This document shows, piece by piece, positions 7,010 to 8,382 of a stretch of 8,382 bases of DNA. How positions within the stretch are numbered: the first letter of the stretch is position 1; every line of letters starts with the position of its first letter. The translations under genes and the position numbers were made by a program. The stretch is from Pseudomonadota bacterium. Lineage in GTDB: Bacteria; Pseudomonadota; Alphaproteobacteria; Rhizobiales; Hyphomicrobiaceae. The stretch lies in the NCBI GenBank assembly GCA_023392135.1, contig JAEVZQ010000098.1, positions 1 through 8,382 on the forward strand, written 5' to 3'. The notes beneath the pieces were generated by a model, which did no database searches, had not been told where the DNA came from, and saw only the letters and a list, made by a program, of their open reading frames with translations.

Positions 7010-7396
7010 TCAGGCCGGCGACGGCCCTCGCATCGACTTGGTGGCAAACATCACCAGGAACAGAATGGCGCTTGCGAGCAGGAGTAGTGATCCGATGATC
7101 GCGAGGGCTGGCTGGCCATGGTATTGCGCGAGCGGAAGGCCGATCAGAAACACCGGTGTTCCGAACACCGCAAGCAGAAGCTGAATTGTAGAAAGGAAGG
7201 AATCCCGCAAGCCCGGCCAGAGCCGATGGGTAATCCCAAATAGCGAATGGGCGACGAACCCGACCAGATTTATGTGGGCGTGGAGATGCGCATAAGCGAA
7301 GTCCTCCGCAATACCCATCCCGATTCCGAGCCCCATGCCGGCCACGAGATACATGAATGCGATAATCAGGAAAATCGATTCAATCCCGGCCTTCAT
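7010..7396 (-). CDS. Small four-helix membrane protein resembling heme-copper oxidase subunit I
   Basis: A 128-residue, strongly hydrophobic protein with four predicted membrane helices (about 8-28, 42-60, 70-90, 97-117). Between helices 1 and 2 is HLHAHINLVGF (His37, His39, His41), and helix 2 ends with a further His57 before RLWP. The HAH(I/L)NLxG...(L/F)YG pattern recalls a heme-ligating helix of heme-copper oxidase subunit I, and small stand-alone proteins of this type are often annotated as cytochrome c oxidase-like. It is far too short to be a complete subunit I (about 450 or more residues) and lacks the binuclear-centre histidines. Haem or metal binding is therefore inference only. The start is ATG 7396, preceded by AGGGG (7404-7408) at 7-nt spacing. 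A longer frame from 7435 adds a non-hydrophobic leader without support. It stands alone, divergent from the next gene. Confidence 0.7.
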   Translation of the reverse strand: MKAGIESIFLIIAFMYLVAGMGLGIGMGIAEDFAYAHLHAHINLVGFVAHSLFGITHRLWPGLRDSFLSTIQLLLAVFGTPVFLIGLPLAQYHGQPALAIIGSLLLLASAILFLVMFATKSMRGPSPA

Positions 7397-7403
7397 AGCG
7401 TAT

Positions 7404-7408
7404 CCCCT
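7404..7408 (-). promoter_or_regulatory. Shine-Dalgarno site of the small membrane protein gene
   Basis: On the minus strand AGGGG lies 7 nt before the ATG at 7396. It supports that start over the upstream one at 7435. Confidence 0.65.
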
Positions 7409-7427
7409 GCGATTGCATGAAAAGGCG

Positions 7428-7440
7428 GCAGACAATCTGC
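7428..7440. other. Small palindrome GCAGA-CAA-TCTGC
   Basis: This is a perfect 5-bp inverted repeat around CAA in the divergent intergenic region. It overlaps the place where a -10 box for the minus-strand gene would fall (GATTGT on the minus strand, 7432-7437). A repressor site is possible; chance is also possible for so short a repeat. Confidence 0.3.
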
Positions 7441-7454
7441 TTCAGTCATTCCGT

Positions 7455-7471
7455 TGTCAACAGAATTGACA
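7455..7471. promoter_or_regulatory. Operator-like inverted repeat TGTCAA-N5-TTGACA, coinciding with -35 boxes on both strands
   Basis: TGTCAA (7455-7460) and TTGACA (7466-7471) are perfect inverted copies separated by 5 nt. Each reads as a consensus sigma-70 -35 hexamer, one per strand. On the minus strand a weak -10 (GATTGT, 7437-7432) sits at a 17-nt spacing and would start transcription about 30 nt before the ATG at 7396. On the plus strand no good -10 is seen at 16-18 nt (ATGTGA at 17). It is therefore either the minus-strand promoter plus an operator, or a regulator site only. Confidence 0.4.
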
Positions 7472-7500
7472 GTATTGGCCGAGAATTCATGTGAGCTTGC

Positions 7501-7514
7501 TTGGGGCGCCCCAA
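7501..7514. other. Perfect 14-bp palindrome TTGGGGCGCCCCAA
   Basis: This fully self-complementary 14-mer is followed on the plus strand by four more A residues. It has no unpaired loop, and T residues precede rather than follow it on the minus strand, so it does not look like a terminator. A dimeric regulator site or a DNA structural element is possible. It lies about 160 bp upstream of the permuted papain-like gene. Confidence 0.35.
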
Positions 7515-7658
7515 AAAAGCGGGTCCGGATCACATGAAACGGAATGTTGCCCGCAGGCGACAGCAGCGGCAGCCATCAACAGCCCTTTCCAGAATGGGGT
7601 TGTCAGGCCGTCCAAGATGGCTTTGCTCGGGGTCGAGATCGAAGTCCACAATGCGTTT

Positions 7659-7666
7659 GGGGAGGG
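7659..7666 (+). promoter_or_regulatory. Shine-Dalgarno site of the exported hydrolase gene
   Basis: GGGGAGGG lies 7 nt before the ATG at 7674. It fixes the start at the first residue of a complete signal peptide. The ATG at 7651 is out of frame. Confidence 0.75.
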
Positions 7667-7673
7667 TCCATCC

Positions 7674-8382
7674 ATGCGGAGACGCGTTTTCTGGACATGC
7701 ATCGCCGGGATGATGCTGGCGGCCGGCGGCCAAGCCCTCGCCATTGCCACCTCCGGGGGCAGCGGCAGCATCAGCACGGAGGGCCCGTCGAGTGTGCGTG
7801 TCGACCAATGGCCAAAGGCGATCGACGAGTTCCTGGCGGGGAACTACGTGGAGCGCTCCGACGTGGTTCTGACACGCCGCGAATGGGACCCGGCCTCCTA
7901 TCTCATCCGCTGGGCGACCAAGTCGCCCTTCTCCCATTCGGCCATGATCTTCACCAGTCCCGTCCACGAGACCGGGTACAAGAGCACCTTCGTGATCGAA
8001 GCCACCACCGACGGTGTCGACCTCAGCAATTTCCGCGATTACCTCGAGGACAAAAGCGCGATGGTGGCCATCAAGCGCCTCAGGCGGGACTGGTTCGATG
8101 CGGACAAGCAAAGCCGCGTGCGCGGTCTTCTGCTCGAAAACATAAAGGCCGATTACAATTACTGGGCCATCGTCAGGATTGTGCGTGACTTGTGGTTCGG
8201 TATCCAGAACACCATCGAAGGACAGGAGCAGACGGTCGAGTCGTTCCGCGACAGCGAATGGAAGCCGCCGAACTCATACATCTGCTCCGGGCTGGTCCAG
8301 GTTGGATTTGTCGAGGCAATCTCGGAATATATCCTGCGCCGGCAGCTTCCACCCTGGGTGCTGAACGAGGTCGTCTTCAACC
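7674..8382 (+). CDS. Exported permuted papain-like (YiiX/NlpC-P60-type) cysteine hydrolase, 3' end outside window
   Basis: The frame is open from ATG 7674 to the window end (236 codons) without a stop. Residues 1-23 form a signal peptide: MRRR, then a hydrophobic core, then QALA with likely cleavage after Ala23. The mature part fits the circularly permuted papain-like family (YiiX/YaeF, related to NlpC/P60 and LRAT). It has SDVVLTRREWDPASYLIRWATKSPFSHSAMIF with the catalytic His88, then VIEATTDGVDLSNFRDYL, and late in the domain YICSGLVQ with the nucleophile Cys204. His before Cys is the permuted order. Known relatives are poorly characterised; amidase or lipid-modifying activities have been proposed, and the natural substrate is unknown. 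No lipobox Cys follows the signal peptide, so a soluble periplasmic or secreted protein is expected. A strong Shine-Dalgarno precedes it; the promoter should lie in the repeat-rich region 7397-7673. Confidence 0.8.
   Translation, partial: MRRRVFWTCIAGMMLAAGGQALAIATSGGSGSISTEGPSSVRVDQWPKAIDEFLAGNYVERSDVVLTRREWDPASYLIRWATKSPFSHSAMIFTSPVHETGYKSTFVIEATTDGVDLSNFRDYLEDKSAMVAIKRLRRDWFDADKQSRVRGLLLENIKADYNYWAIVRIVRDLWFGIQNTIEGQEQTVESFRDSEWKPPNSYICSGLVQVGFVEAISEYILRRQLPPWVLNEVVFN

Noticed and set aside
7534..7713. Possible 59-residue basic peptide starting at ATG 7534
   Set aside because: It has no Shine-Dalgarno, overlaps the real gene start and is Arg/Ser-rich like a non-coding high-GC frame.
7544..8188. 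214-codon plus-strand frame and a 193-codon minus-strand frame (7530-8111) over the hydrolase gene
   Set aside because: The frame starting at 7674 carries a signal peptide, Shine-Dalgarno and catalytic His and Cys motifs; the other two are Arg/His-rich shadows.
1..8382. Mobile elements, CRISPR arrays, tRNA/rRNA genes, toxin-antitoxin or defence genes
   Set aside because: I looked for repeat arrays, transposase or integrase motifs, tRNA-like clover-leaf ends and small paired frames and found none that hold up.

Overview
The window reads as a high-GC alphaproteobacterial chromosome segment, most likely Hyphomicrobiales (Rhizobiales). This rests on codon use, protein style and the kinds of genes present; no rRNA or other phylogenetic marker is in view. 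I see no insertion sequence, CRISPR array, tRNA, phage gene or integrase. The genes look like ordinary, loosely connected metabolic and envelope functions.

Layout from left to right. (1) Positions 1-1299, plus strand: the 3' end of an alanyl-tRNA editing protein (AlaX family), then a complete 3-mercaptopyruvate sulfurtransferase (sseA) 31 bp downstream, probably one transcript. (2) Positions 1344-3451, minus strand: a Tat-exported MdoG/OpgG/OpgD-family periplasmic glucan protein. Just past its stop lies a broken glycerophosphodiester phosphodiesterase (GDPD) gene that has lost its middle, its intact N-terminus and a catalytic histidine. (3) Positions 3452-3686: a divergent intergenic region with two small hairpins that share the octamer GTGGCAAG. 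(4) Positions 3687-6996, plus strand: a classical short-chain dehydrogenase/reductase, then a membrane-anchored penicillin-acylase-family Ntn hydrolase. (5) Positions 7013-7396, minus strand: a 128-residue four-helix membrane protein with a histidine cluster resembling heme-copper oxidase subunit I, tail to tail with the acylase. (6) Positions 7397-7673: a second divergent intergenic region rich in inverted repeats. (7) From 7674 to the window end, plus strand: an exported permuted papain-like (YiiX/NlpC-P60-type) cysteine hydrolase, cut by the window edge.

How they might work together. AlaX and SseA both touch small thiol and amino-acid metabolism or translation quality control. MdoG and the GDPD remnant may once have been a pair acting on periplasmic glucans and their phosphoglycerol substituents; that is inference. 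The acylase and the permuted papain-like protein are both envelope hydrolases with unknown substrates. I did not find a convincing previously undescribed system. The items most worth checking are the decayed GDPD beside mdoG, the small oxidase-like membrane protein, and the repeat structures in the two divergent intergenic regions.
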